This document shows, in pieces, positions 36,090-45,685 of a stretch of DNA of 64,000 nucleotides. The position numbers and the translations under genes were made by a program. Every line of letters starts with the position of its first letter. The stretch's first letter is position 1. The stretch is from Catellatospora methionotrophica (GTDB lineage Bacteria > Actinomycetota > Actinomycetes > Mycobacteriales > Micromonosporaceae): positions 124,001 to 188,000 of the forward strand of contig NZ_JAAOTJ010000004.1 in the NCBI RefSeq assembly GCF_011297335.1, given 5' to 3'. The notes under the pieces are model-generated. The model ran no database searches and had not been told where the DNA came from. It saw only the letters and a program-made list of their open reading frames with translations.

Positions 36090-36470
36090 ATGGGCTTTCT
36101 GATCCGCTGGGTGATCAACGCGGTAGCGCTCTGGGTCACCACACTGGTCGTCTCGGGCATCGAGATCACCGCGGCCACCACCACCCGCAGCATCCTGACC
36201 CTCATCGTGGTCGCGCTGATCTTCGGCCTGGTCAACGCGATCCTGAAGCCCGTCATACATCTGCTCGGCTGCGTCTTCTACGTGCTGACGCTGGGGCTGT
36301 TCGCGCTGTTCGTCAACGCGGGCCTGTTCCTGCTCGTGGACTGGCTGGCGACCGTGTTCAAGCTGCCGTTCGAGATCGACGGGTTCTGGCCCGCGTTCTG
36401 GGGCGCCATCGTCATGGGCATCGTGAGCTGGGCACTCAGCCTGCTGGTGCCGGACGGCGACGAGGGCTGA
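36090..36470 (+). CDS. phage holin family (4-TM) membrane protein
   Basis: A 126-residue protein of the mycobacterial-type holin_4_2 family. The ATG at 36090 has AGAAGATGG upstream. Segments are at about 5-22, 31-50, 58-82 and 95-118, with LVNAILKPVIHLLG, the conserved motif that follows the second segment, and WPAFWGAIVMGIVSWALS at the end. Despite the name there is no phage gene around it. Such proteins (YvlD-like) are chromosomal membrane proteins of unknown role. It stands alone between the acidic small gene and fba. Confidence 0.85.
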   Translation: MGFLIRWVINAVALWVTTLVVSGIEITAATTTRSILTLIVVALIFGLVNAILKPVIHLLGCVFYVLTLGLFALFVNAGLFLLVDWLATVFKLPFEIDGFWPAFWGAIVMGIVSWALSLLVPDGDEG

Positions 36471-36620
36471 GCGTGCGGGAGGGGCCGATTTTCCAGGTCA
36501 AGTGACGTAGGCAATACTCCTGTAACGAGGACATCGCGGTCTTCCCGCAGCCATCGGGCGCGGCGACGCGCACCGCCGCGGCCATCCGCGTCACTGCACG
36601 CACGCTAGGAGCGTTCACAG

Positions 36621-37643
36621 ATGCCTATCGCATCCCCTGAGGTCTACGCCGAGATGCTCGACCGCGCCAAGGCCGGCGCGTTCGCCTACCCCGCGATCAA
36701 CGTCTCCTCCTCGCAGACGCTGCATGCCGCGCTGCAGGGCTTCGCGGAGGCCGAGAGCGACGGGATCATCCAGGTCTCGACCGGCGGCGCCGAGTACCTG
36801 TCCGGTCCGACCATCAAGGACATGGTCAGCGGTTCGGTCGCCTTCGCGGCGTTCGCGCACGAGGTCGCCAAGAAGTACTCGGTGAACGTCGCGCTGCACA
36901 CCGACCACTGCCCGAAGAACAAGCTGGACGGTTTCGTCCGCCCGCTGCTGGCGATCTCCGCCGAGCGCGTCGCGCGGGGCGAGGAGCCGCTGTTCCAGTC
37001 GCACATGTGGGACGGCTCGGCCGTGCCGCTGGACGAGAACCTGCAGATCGCCGAGGAGCTGCTGGCCCTCACCCACGCCGCGAAGATCGTCCTCGAGATC
37101 GAGGTCGGCGTCGTGGGCGGCGAGGAGGACGGTGTCGTCGGCGCGATCGACGAGAAGCTGTACTCGACCGTCGGCGACGCGCTGGCCACGGCCGCCGCGC
37201 TGGGCCTGGGCGAGAAGGGCCGCTACATGACCGCCCTGACCTTCGGCAACGTGCACGGCGTCTACAAGCCGGGCAACGTCAAGCTCCGCCCGGAGATCCT
37301 CAAGGAGATCCAGGAGCAGGTCGGCGCGAAGTACGGCAAGGACAAGCCGTTCGACCTGGTCTTCCACGGTGGTTCGGGCTCGCTGCTGTCGGAGATCCGC
37401 GACTCGCTCGACTTCGGCGTGGTCAAGATGAACGTCGACACCGACACCCAGTACGCGTTCACCCGCCCGGTGGCCGACCACATGCTGCGCAACTACGAGG
37501 GCGTGCTGAAGGTCGACGGCGAGGTCGGCAACAAGAAGCAGTACGACCCGCGCGCGTGGGGCAAGGCCGCCGAGGCCGGTATGGCCGCCCGTGTCGCCCA
37601 GGCCTGCCAGGACCTCCGCTCCACCGGCACGCGCCTCAAGTAA
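36621..37643 (+). CDS. fba: class II fructose-bisphosphate aldolase
   Basis: A 340-residue zinc-dependent aldolase of glycolysis and gluconeogenesis. AYPAINVSSSQTLHAAL starts the barrel; zinc ligands are in ALHTDHCPK (His, with Asp nearby); EIEVGVVGGEEDG, then TFGNVHGVYKPGNVKL, which holds the second zinc His, and FHGGSGSLLSEI with the third. The substrate phosphate loop is GSG and NVDTDTQYAF. The length and motifs match the mycobacterial-type enzyme. CTAGGAGCG is the ribosome site. A palindromic hairpin (37684) ends the transcript. The 150-bp gap before it probably holds the promoter; I see no clear consensus. Confidence 0.96.
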   Translation: MPIASPEVYAEMLDRAKAGAFAYPAINVSSSQTLHAALQGFAEAESDGIIQVSTGGAEYLSGPTIKDMVSGSVAFAAFAHEVAKKYSVNVALHTDHCPKNKLDGFVRPLLAISAERVARGEEPLFQSHMWDGSAVPLDENLQIAEELLALTHAAKIVLEIEVGVVGGEEDGVVGAIDEKLYSTVGDALATAAALGLGEKGRYMTALTFGNVHGVYKPGNVKLRPEILKEIQEQVGAKYGKDKPFDLVFHGGSGSLLSEIRDSLDFGVVKMNVDTDTQYAFTRPVADHMLRNYEGVLKVDGEVGNKKQYDPRAWGKAAEAGMAARVAQACQDLRSTGTRLK

Positions 37644-37683
37644 ATCCGCCACGCGGGCCGCTCGGTCCGCGGATTGTTGGCAA

Positions 37684-37744
37684 GATCGCTGAATGCGGTC
37701 ATGATCTGCGGTTAGACCTCAGATCGTGACCGCATTTCGCGATC
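37684..37744. terminator. GATCGC/GGTCA palindrome, copy B
   Basis: Arms at 37684-37708 and 37720-37744 (25 bp with three mismatches; ATGCGGTCA faces TGACCGCAT). It lies 41 bp after fba and is the second member of the family seen at 33392 and 61725. Confidence 0.65.
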
Positions 37745-37845
37745 ACGGCGTGTTTGTTGCGCGCGTGTCGTCCCGCGTCCCCGCCTAAGCCGACGGGAAT
37801 CGGTACGATCGTCCGAATCCGCGTCTCAGGGCAGGAGGTCCGCAC

Positions 37846-38364
37846 GTGCTGGGCATCGACGGGTACGACCCGGTCTGGCACCACGACGCCGGTGCGCTGG
37901 CTGCGGCGACCCGCAACCGCTTCGCCCGGATCATCGGACAGCCGCTGGTCGGCTCGTGGCTGGTGTGGGACCTCGACTCCGAGGCCTGGTTCACCGGTGG
38001 CCCCGTGGTGTTCGGCTTCCCCGACGCCAATCTGGAGATCACGCACCGCAAGTTCGACGAGTGCGCGGTCAGCTGGGACACCATCGACCTGCAGGCCCAG
38101 CTCGACTGGCCCGGCCTGCGCCTGGACTGGTGGGCCGACACCCACCCCGCCATCCTCGCCGCGCGCGGCCGCCCGCTGACCCGCGTCAACATCATCGAAC
38201 GGATCAGCCCCACCGCCTGGCGCCCGCACGTGCTGCACGCGCTGGAGTTCTTCTTCGGCGACCTGCGCATCGCCCTGTTCAACGCCATGGACGAGAACGG
38301 CCTCACCGGCGAACCCGAGGTCAACCTCCCCGTCGGCTTCTGGCGCCGCATCCCGGTCGCGTAG
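37846..38364 (+). CDS. conserved hypothetical protein, Trp-rich
   Basis: A 172-residue soluble protein; GTG 37846 follows GGAGG by 7 nt. It is rich in Trp and Asp (LVGSWLVWDLDSEAWF, LDWPGLRLDWWAD), with a beta-strand-like middle and a helix (VLHALEFFFGDLRIALFNAM). No known family or catalytic motif is recognised. The C-terminal codons and the stop (CGGTCGCGTAG) recur twice in tandem downstream. It is between fba and the LOG-family gene, without obvious partners. Confidence 0.7.
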   Translation: MLGIDGYDPVWHHDAGALAAATRNRFARIIGQPLVGSWLVWDLDSEAWFTGGPVVFGFPDANLEITHRKFDECAVSWDTIDLQAQLDWPGLRLDWWADTHPAILAARGRPLTRVNIIERISPTAWRPHVLHALEFFFGDLRIALFNAMDENGLTGEPEVNLPVGFWRRIPVA

Positions 38365-38440
38365 CGGCCGGATGCATTAGCTCTGTCCGGTCGCGTAGCG
38401 GCTGGGATGCATAGGCTCGGTCCGGTCGCGTAGCGGCGGG
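38353..38440. repeat. 34-35-bp tandem repeat at the 3' end of the hypothetical gene
   Basis: A unit of 34-35 bp starting CCGGTCGCGTAGCGGC (at 38353, 38387 and 38422) is present about 2.5 times. The first copy holds the last codons and TAG of the gene ending at 38364. Each copy includes GGATGCAT(A/T)AG, so the stop region was duplicated. Confidence 0.8.
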
Positions 38441-38445
38441 GCTGG

Positions 38446-39549
38446 TCAGGGGCAGAGGATGGCCAGGGCCTCGTCGACGTCGTCGGTGACGTGGACCAGG
38501 CCGGACAGGGCCGCGCCGCCGAGCAGGGTGCGCAGCAGCTCGGTCACCGGCAGGGTCTCGGTCCAGAAGTCACGGCCCAGGAAGACGAACGGGCCGCTCT
38601 CGCCGTCGGTCGCGTAGTAGGTCTTGGTCGCGGCCTGGAAGACCTCCTGCACGGTGCCCGCCCGCCCCGGCGCGAACACGATGCCGCCCCGCGCCGCCTT
38701 CAGGATCACGTCCTCGCGGATCGCGTTCGAGAAGTACTTCGCGATCTGCCCCGCGAACACGTTCGCCGGTTCGTGGCCGTAGAGCCAGGTCGGCACGGAC
38801 AGGCCGCCCGCCCACAGGTTCGCGGTCGGGAACTCGGCCAGCAGGTGCAGGGCGACCGTGGTGTACGGGTCGTGCGCGTGGAAGTCCGGCTCCGCGGCCA
38901 GCCGCCCGATCGCCTCGTCCAGCACTGCCACGGGGTAGGACGCCAGGTAGGAGCCCAGATTCGCGGCCTCCATCACACCGGGTCCGCCACCGGTGATCAC
39001 CAGCCGCCCCCGGTCGGCCAGCCCGCGCCCGATCGCCGCCGCCATCCGGTACGCGCTGCTGCCGCGGGCTTCCGCGTGGCCGCCCATGATGCCGATGCGC
39101 CGCCGGGGCGAGATCGCGGCCAGGGCGTCGTGCAGGGCGTTGTCGATGCCGTGGTCGTGCAGCCGCTGCGCCAGCGCCTCCCGGACCCCGGCGTTCGGGC
39201 CGCCCTCGGCGACGAAGTGCCGGTACACCACGCTGTCGTACATGCCCGCGAAGCCGCCCTCGGCGAAGCCGGCGGTCAGGTCGGCGGCGGTGTACAGGCG
39301 CGACGGGTGCGTCGGGTACGGAACCCAGTCGGCCACCGGCACCACGTGCGCGCCCCGGCGCACCAGCGCCGCCTCGGCGGCCAGGCTCGGGAACGTGCAG
39401 CCGATGAAGACCGCGTCCTTCACCTTGACCCGGGAGAGGTCGGCGGCGATCGTCAGCCCCTGCACGGTGAGCCCGGCCAGGCTCTTCTCGGCCAGCCGTT
39501 CGGCCAGCTCTTCCAGGGACTCGATCTCCAGCGGGGTAGCAGCAGACAT
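38446..39549 (-). CDS. LOG family (lysine-decarboxylase-like) protein
   Basis: A 367-residue Rossmann-fold protein of the TIGR00730/LOG family. The nucleotide-phosphate motif GGGPGVMEAAN is at about 188-198; the second motif reads PGRAGTVQE, with Arg where most LOG proteins have Gly (PGGxGTxxE). The first 130 residues are a family-specific N-terminal domain. Members cleave nucleoside 5'-monophosphates, releasing ribose-5-phosphate and a free base (in plants, cytokinin activation). The altered motif may change specificity. It is convergent with the hypothetical gene and lies next to the DUF3151 gene on the other strand. ATG 39549 is clear. Confidence 0.85.
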   Translation of the reverse strand: MSAATPLEIESLEELAERLAEKSLAGLTVQGLTIAADLSRVKVKDAVFIGCTFPSLAAEAALVRRGAHVVPVADWVPYPTHPSRLYTAADLTAGFAEGGFAGMYDSVVYRHFVAEGGPNAGVREALAQRLHDHGIDNALHDALAAISPRRRIGIMGGHAEARGSSAYRMAAAIGRGLADRGRLVITGGGPGVMEAANLGSYLASYPVAVLDEAIGRLAAEPDFHAHDPYTTVALHLLAEFPTANLWAGGLSVPTWLYGHEPANVFAGQIAKYFSNAIREDVILKAARGGIVFAPGRAGTVQEVFQAATKTYYATDGESGPFVFLGRDFWTETLPVTELLRTLLGGAALSGLVHVTDDVDEALAILCP

Positions 39550-39624
39550 CAGGCGAGTATGCCCGTGACGAAACCCTCAGCGCAGCGCGGGGACATCGGC
39601 AGCCCCACCGGGTTGAATGTCCGT

Positions 39625-40032
39625 ATGCAGAACCTGATGCCCGAACCTCCTGCCACGCTGCTGACCGACGACGAGGCGGCCGCCGCCGCGCTGGCCGCCG
39701 CCGAGGACCCGACCTCCGTCGCCGCGGCCTACCCGACGTACAGCGCCGCGTGGGCGGCGCTGGCGCAGCTCGCGCTCACCGCGGGGCAGCCCGTTCCGGC
39801 GTACGCGTTCGCCCGCACCGGATACCACCGTGGCCTGGACCAGCTGCGCCGCGCGGGGTGGAAGGGCCACGGCCCCGTCCCGTGGAAGCACGAGCCGAAC
39901 CAGGGCTTCCTGCGCTGCCTGCACGCGCTGTCGGTGGCCGCCGCGGAGATCGGCGAGGCCGACGAGGCGGCGCGCTGCGCCCAGTTCCTGCGCGACTGCG
40001 ACCCGGCCGCGTTCGACGCCCTGAACTCGTAG
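39625..40032 (+). CDS. DUF3151 family protein
   Basis: A 135-residue protein with the full DUF3151 pattern: PEPPATLLTDDEAAAA, AAYPTYSAAWAALAQLAL, AYAFARTGYHRGLDQLRRAG, WKGHGPVPWKHEPNQGFLRCL and GEADEAARCAQFLRDCDP. The helix-repeat layout looks like a small TPR-like scaffold. The function is not known. The family lies close to fba and purA in mycobacteria too, as recalled from M. tuberculosis. The start is ATG 39625 (MQNLMPEP). It ends 42 bp before the convergent MinD-like gene, with a hairpin between. Confidence 0.88.
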   Translation: MQNLMPEPPATLLTDDEAAAAALAAAEDPTSVAAAYPTYSAAWAALAQLALTAGQPVPAYAFARTGYHRGLDQLRRAGWKGHGPVPWKHEPNQGFLRCLHALSVAAAEIGEADEAARCAQFLRDCDPAAFDALNS

Positions 40033-40039
40033 TACGTGA

Positions 40040-40069
40040 CCGGGGGCGGGCCGGTCGGCCCGCCCCCGG
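40040..40069. terminator. bidirectional terminator hairpin
   Basis: CCGGGGGCGGGCC (40040-40052) pairs perfectly with GGCCCGCCCCCGG (40057-40069) around 4 nt, between genes ending at 40032 (+) and 40074 (-). Confidence 0.8.
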
Positions 40070-40073
40070 CTGG

Positions 40074-41846
40074 CTACAGCCCTTCCGCGACGGACGCGGC
40101 GATCCGCAGCCAGGCGTCCTGGGACTCCTCGGTGAGCCGTCCGTAGTCGATCGGCTCACCGGAGTCGAGCATGCGTTCGTACGGCGCGATGAGCACGGCG
40201 CGGGTGCGCGCGGCGAAGTGCCGTTCGATGGCGGGGATGTCGAGCTCGCGGCGGCTCGGCGGGAGCGAGACGATGGTGACGGCCTGCCGGACCAGGCGGC
40301 TGCGGCCGGTCTGTTCCAGGTGGTCGAGCATCCGGGCGGCGGTCTCCGCCGAGTCGTTGCGGGCCGACATGGTGACCACGAGCTGGTCGGTCGCGTCGAT
40401 GGCGGCCTGCCAGTTCTCGGCCCGTACGTTGTTGCCGGTGTCCACCATGATCAGCTTGTAGAAGCGGCTGACCACCTCGCGGATCTCGGCGAAGGCGTGC
40501 GCGGTGAGCATCTCGCCCGCCGTCGCGGACTCGTCTGAGGCGAGCACTTCGAACATGCCGTCGCCCTGCGAGCGCACGTACTGCGACAGGTCGCCGACCC
40601 GGCTCTGCGAACCCTGGAACTGGTGCAGGTCACGCATCAGGTCGCGCACCGTACGCGAGTGGAAGTCCTGCTGGGAACGCATGCCCAGGGTGCCCTGGGT
40701 CTCGTTGTTGTCCCAGGCCAGCACGTACCCGCCGCGCTTGCGGCCGAAGGTCATCGCCAGCAGCAGCACGGCCACGGTCTTGCCCGCGCCGCCCTTCGGG
40801 TTGACCACGGTGATCTGCCGCAGCCCGCCGAAGTTGCGCCGGACCAGGTCGGTCGCGCGGCGGATCTCCTGCTCGCGCTGTCCCGGGCTCAGGTTGAGCA
40901 GGCCGAACGTGGACTTGCGCAGCGCCGCCTGGATGCCCATGTGCGCCACCGGATCGGCGGGCCGGGTCGCCCGCCGCCGCGCGAACTCCTCGGCCGTCGG
41001 CAGGTAGACCTCACCACCACCGGGGCCGGGCTGCTGCGGGCCGCCGAACTGCGGCGGCGTGGGAGCGGGCGTGGTGGGCAGCGGCGGGATGTGCGGACCG
41101 GGCTGCGCCGACACGGGCCATACGCCCGGCGCGGTCTGCGGCGGAGGCACCGCCGTGACGGGCGGACGCGGCGGCACCGCAGCGGACGCGGGCCGGGCCC
41201 CGGAGTCCACACCCGGCGTGTCCGCACCCGGCTCACGGGGCGGCAGTGGCACCGCCGCGCGGGCCTCAACGGGCGGGAACGGCACCGCCGCCCGCGCCTC
41301 GGCGGGCGGGAACGGCGTGGTGGCGGGCGGGACCGGCACGGTCGCGCGGGCCTCGACGGGGGCTGCGGCGCGGGCCTCGGCGGCCGGGGTCGGCGTCGGC
41401 ACGCGGGTGTCGGTCGGCGGCGCGGGCACGGGCGGGCCGGACTGCGGCGATGCCTGCGCCGTCGGCGGGGCCGGGACCGGCGGTGGGGGCAGCGGCGGGG
41501 CCGCCTGCTGCGGGGGCAGCGGGATCGGGGCGCTGTGCGGCTGCACCGGCACCGCGGTCGGCGGCAGCGGCACCGCGGGGCGCTCGCGCTGCGGCAGGGG
41601 CGGCAGTGGCACCTGCATGGTCCGGGTCGGGTCGGCGGGCCCGGCCACCGGCTGCGGTGCAGGGATCGGGATGCCCGCCTGCGGGGCGGGCACGGCCATC
41701 GGCACCCCCGCCATGGGCGGGCCCGACGTCGGGTCGGCCGGGCGCGGCACCGCGGCCGACGCGCGGGCACCCTGGCCACGCACGATCGGCTTGCTGTCCT
41801 CAGCGGGGCCGCTGATCTCGTCCGGCGGCCACTCCCACTCCGTCAT
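40074..41846 (-). CDS. MinD/ParA-like ATPase with long Pro-rich head
   Basis: A 590-residue protein. Residues 1-290 are Pro/Ala-rich low-complexity sequence with repeats such as EARAAVPFPP. Residues 325-590 are a SIMIBI ATPase: deviant Walker A VVNPKGGAGKTVAV at about 345-358, switch WDNNETQG, Walker B-like LIMVDTGNN and DQLVVTMSARND. This layout is like the EspI/type VII-associated and chromosome-partition-like MinD proteins of actinobacteria. No ESX genes are in the window, so its partner is unknown. The head may bind membrane or partner proteins. Start ATG 41846 behind GGGGAG. Confidence 0.88.
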   Translation of the reverse strand: MTEWEWPPDEISGPAEDSKPIVRGQGARASAAVPRPADPTSGPPMAGVPMAVPAPQAGIPIPAPQPVAGPADPTRTMQVPLPPLPQRERPAVPLPPTAVPVQPHSAPIPLPPQQAAPPLPPPPVPAPPTAQASPQSGPPVPAPPTDTRVPTPTPAAEARAAAPVEARATVPVPPATTPFPPAEARAAVPFPPVEARAAVPLPPREPGADTPGVDSGARPASAAVPPRPPVTAVPPPQTAPGVWPVSAQPGPHIPPLPTTPAPTPPQFGGPQQPGPGGGEVYLPTAEEFARRRATRPADPVAHMGIQAALRKSTFGLLNLSPGQREQEIRRATDLVRRNFGGLRQITVVNPKGGAGKTVAVLLLAMTFGRKRGGYVLAWDNNETQGTLGMRSQQDFHSRTVRDLMRDLHQFQGSQSRVGDLSQYVRSQGDGMFEVLASDESATAGEMLTAHAFAEIREVVSRFYKLIMVDTGNNVRAENWQAAIDATDQLVVTMSARNDSAETAARMLDHLEQTGRSRLVRQAVTIVSLPPSRRELDIPAIERHFAARTRAVLIAPYERMLDSGEPIDYGRLTEESQDAWLRIAASVAEGL

Positions 41847-41915
41847 CGCGCATCACTCCCCAGTGCCGTCTGCCCCTGCAGCCTAGTCAGTGCGCACACC
41901 CCGCAGGAGGTCCCG

Positions 41916-44290
<2,375 letters not shown>

Positions 44291-44304
44291 CCGGATCGAT
44301 CCTG

Positions 44305-44343
44305 AAATGTGGCACGGCCCGAGCACGGGGCCGTGCCACATTT
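44305..44343 (+). terminator. purA terminator
   Basis: AAATGTGGCACGGCCC (44305-44320) pairs perfectly with GGGCCGTGCCACATTT (44328-44343), followed by TC; 15 bp past the purA stop. Confidence 0.85.
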
Positions 44344-44374
44344 TCATGATCAACCCGGACGGTAGGCTGAGGGT

Positions 44375-45622
44375 GTGCGGGTACTGGTGATCGGTGGTGG
44401 CGGGCGGGAACACGCCCTGGTGCTCGGCCTCATGCGGGACCCGGCGGTGACGGCTGTCATCGCTGCCCCGGGCAGCCCGGGGATCGCGGAAGCGGCGACG
44501 GAGCAGCGGGATGTGGACATCCTGTCGCCCGACGCGGTGGCGGGGCTCGCGGTGGAGGTCGAAGCAGACCTGGTCGTCGTCGGGCCGGAGGCGCCGCTGG
44601 TCGCCGGGGTGGCCGACGCGGTGCGGGCCAAGGGCATCCCGTGTTTCGGCCCGTCCGGCAGCGCCGCTCGCCTGGAGGGGTCGAAGGACTTCGCCAAGCA
44701 GGTCATGACCGCCGCGAAGGTGCCGACGGCGCGTGCCTTCACCTGCTCCACCCCTGCGGAGGCGGCGCGGGCGTTGGACACGTTCGGTGCGCCGTACGTG
44801 GTGAAGAACGACGGGCTGGCGGCGGGTAAGGGTGTCGTCGTCACCGACGACCGGGCTGCCGCGCTGGCGCACGCCGCCGAGTGCGGGCGGGTCGTGATCG
44901 AGGAGTACCTCGACGGGCCCGAGGTGTCGCTGTTCGTGGTGACCGACGGGGTGTCCGCGGTGCCGCTGCTGCCCGCGCAGGACTTCAAGCGCATCTTCGA
45001 CGGCGACGAGGGCCCGAACACCGGCGGCATGGGCGCGTACGCGCCGCTGCCGTGGACCCCGCCGAACCTGGTCGAGCACGTGATGGCGACCGTGGCGCAC
45101 CCGACGCTGCAGCAGATGCGCGAAGCGGGCACGCCGTTCTCCGGCCTGCTCTACATCGGTCTGGCGATCACCGTGGGCGGCCCGAAGGTGATCGAGTTCA
45201 ACGCGCGCTTCGGCGACCCGGAGACGCAGTCCGTGCTGGCCCTGCTCGACACCCCGCTGGGCGGCCTGCTGTACGCGGCGGCCACCGGCGAGCTGGCGGG
45301 CCACCCCGAGCTGCAGTGGAAGGACGCCTTCTCGGTGACCGTGGTGCTGGCCAGCGCCGGGTATCCGGCGAGCGCGCGCACCGGTGACGAGATCACGGGC
45401 GCGGACGGGCTGATCCACGCGGGCACCAGGCGCGACGCCGACGGGGTGCTGCGCTCGGCGGGCGGCCGGGTGCTGTGCGCGACGGCGACGGGGCACGACC
45501 TGCACGCGGCCCGCGCGGCGGCGTACGAGCTGCTGTCGCACGTGGACCTGCCGGGCGGCCAGTACCGCACCGACATCGCGCTGGCGGCCGAGGAGGGCCG
45601 CGTCGTCTCCCCCTGGCGCTGA
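44375..45622 (+). CDS. purD: phosphoribosylamine-glycine ligase
   Basis: A 415-residue GAR synthetase of de novo purine synthesis. It starts RVLVIGGGGREHALV, the N-domain glycine loop; the ATP-grasp part has PTARAFTC, YVVKNDGLAAGKGVVV and EEYLDGPEVS; FNARFGDPETQ is the metal/phosphate motif. The start is GTG 44375. It follows purA but is separated by a terminator, so it has its own promoter, probably within the 30-bp gap or the purA end. The palindrome at 45639 closes the transcript. Intact and of normal length. Confidence 0.97.
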   Translation: MRVLVIGGGGREHALVLGLMRDPAVTAVIAAPGSPGIAEAATEQRDVDILSPDAVAGLAVEVEADLVVVGPEAPLVAGVADAVRAKGIPCFGPSGSAARLEGSKDFAKQVMTAAKVPTARAFTCSTPAEAARALDTFGAPYVVKNDGLAAGKGVVVTDDRAAALAHAAECGRVVIEEYLDGPEVSLFVVTDGVSAVPLLPAQDFKRIFDGDEGPNTGGMGAYAPLPWTPPNLVEHVMATVAHPTLQQMREAGTPFSGLLYIGLAITVGGPKVIEFNARFGDPETQSVLALLDTPLGGLLYAAATGELAGHPELQWKDAFSVTVVLASAGYPASARTGDEITGADGLIHAGTRRDADGVLRSAGGRVLCATATGHDLHAARAAAYELLSHVDLPGGQYRTDIALAAEEGRVVSPWR

Positions 45623-45638
45623 CACTGCGAAGACGTGG

Positions 45639-45684
45639 GGAAGGGCACCTGCTGCGACGCGGAGCGTTGGGCAGGTGCCCTTCC
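45639..45684. terminator. GGAAGGGCACC palindrome, copy 2
   Basis: GGAAGGGCACCTGC (45639-45652) pairs with GCAGGTGCCCTTCC (45671-45684) around 18 nt whose centre CGCGGAGCG is the reverse complement of that in copy 1. It sits between convergent purD and the acyl-CoA synthetase gene. Confidence 0.75.
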
Positions 45685-45685
45685 T

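Noticed and set aside
36090-36470. Prophage trace
   Set aside because: The holin-like family is chromosomal in actinobacteria, and no integrase, capsid or lysin gene is near.
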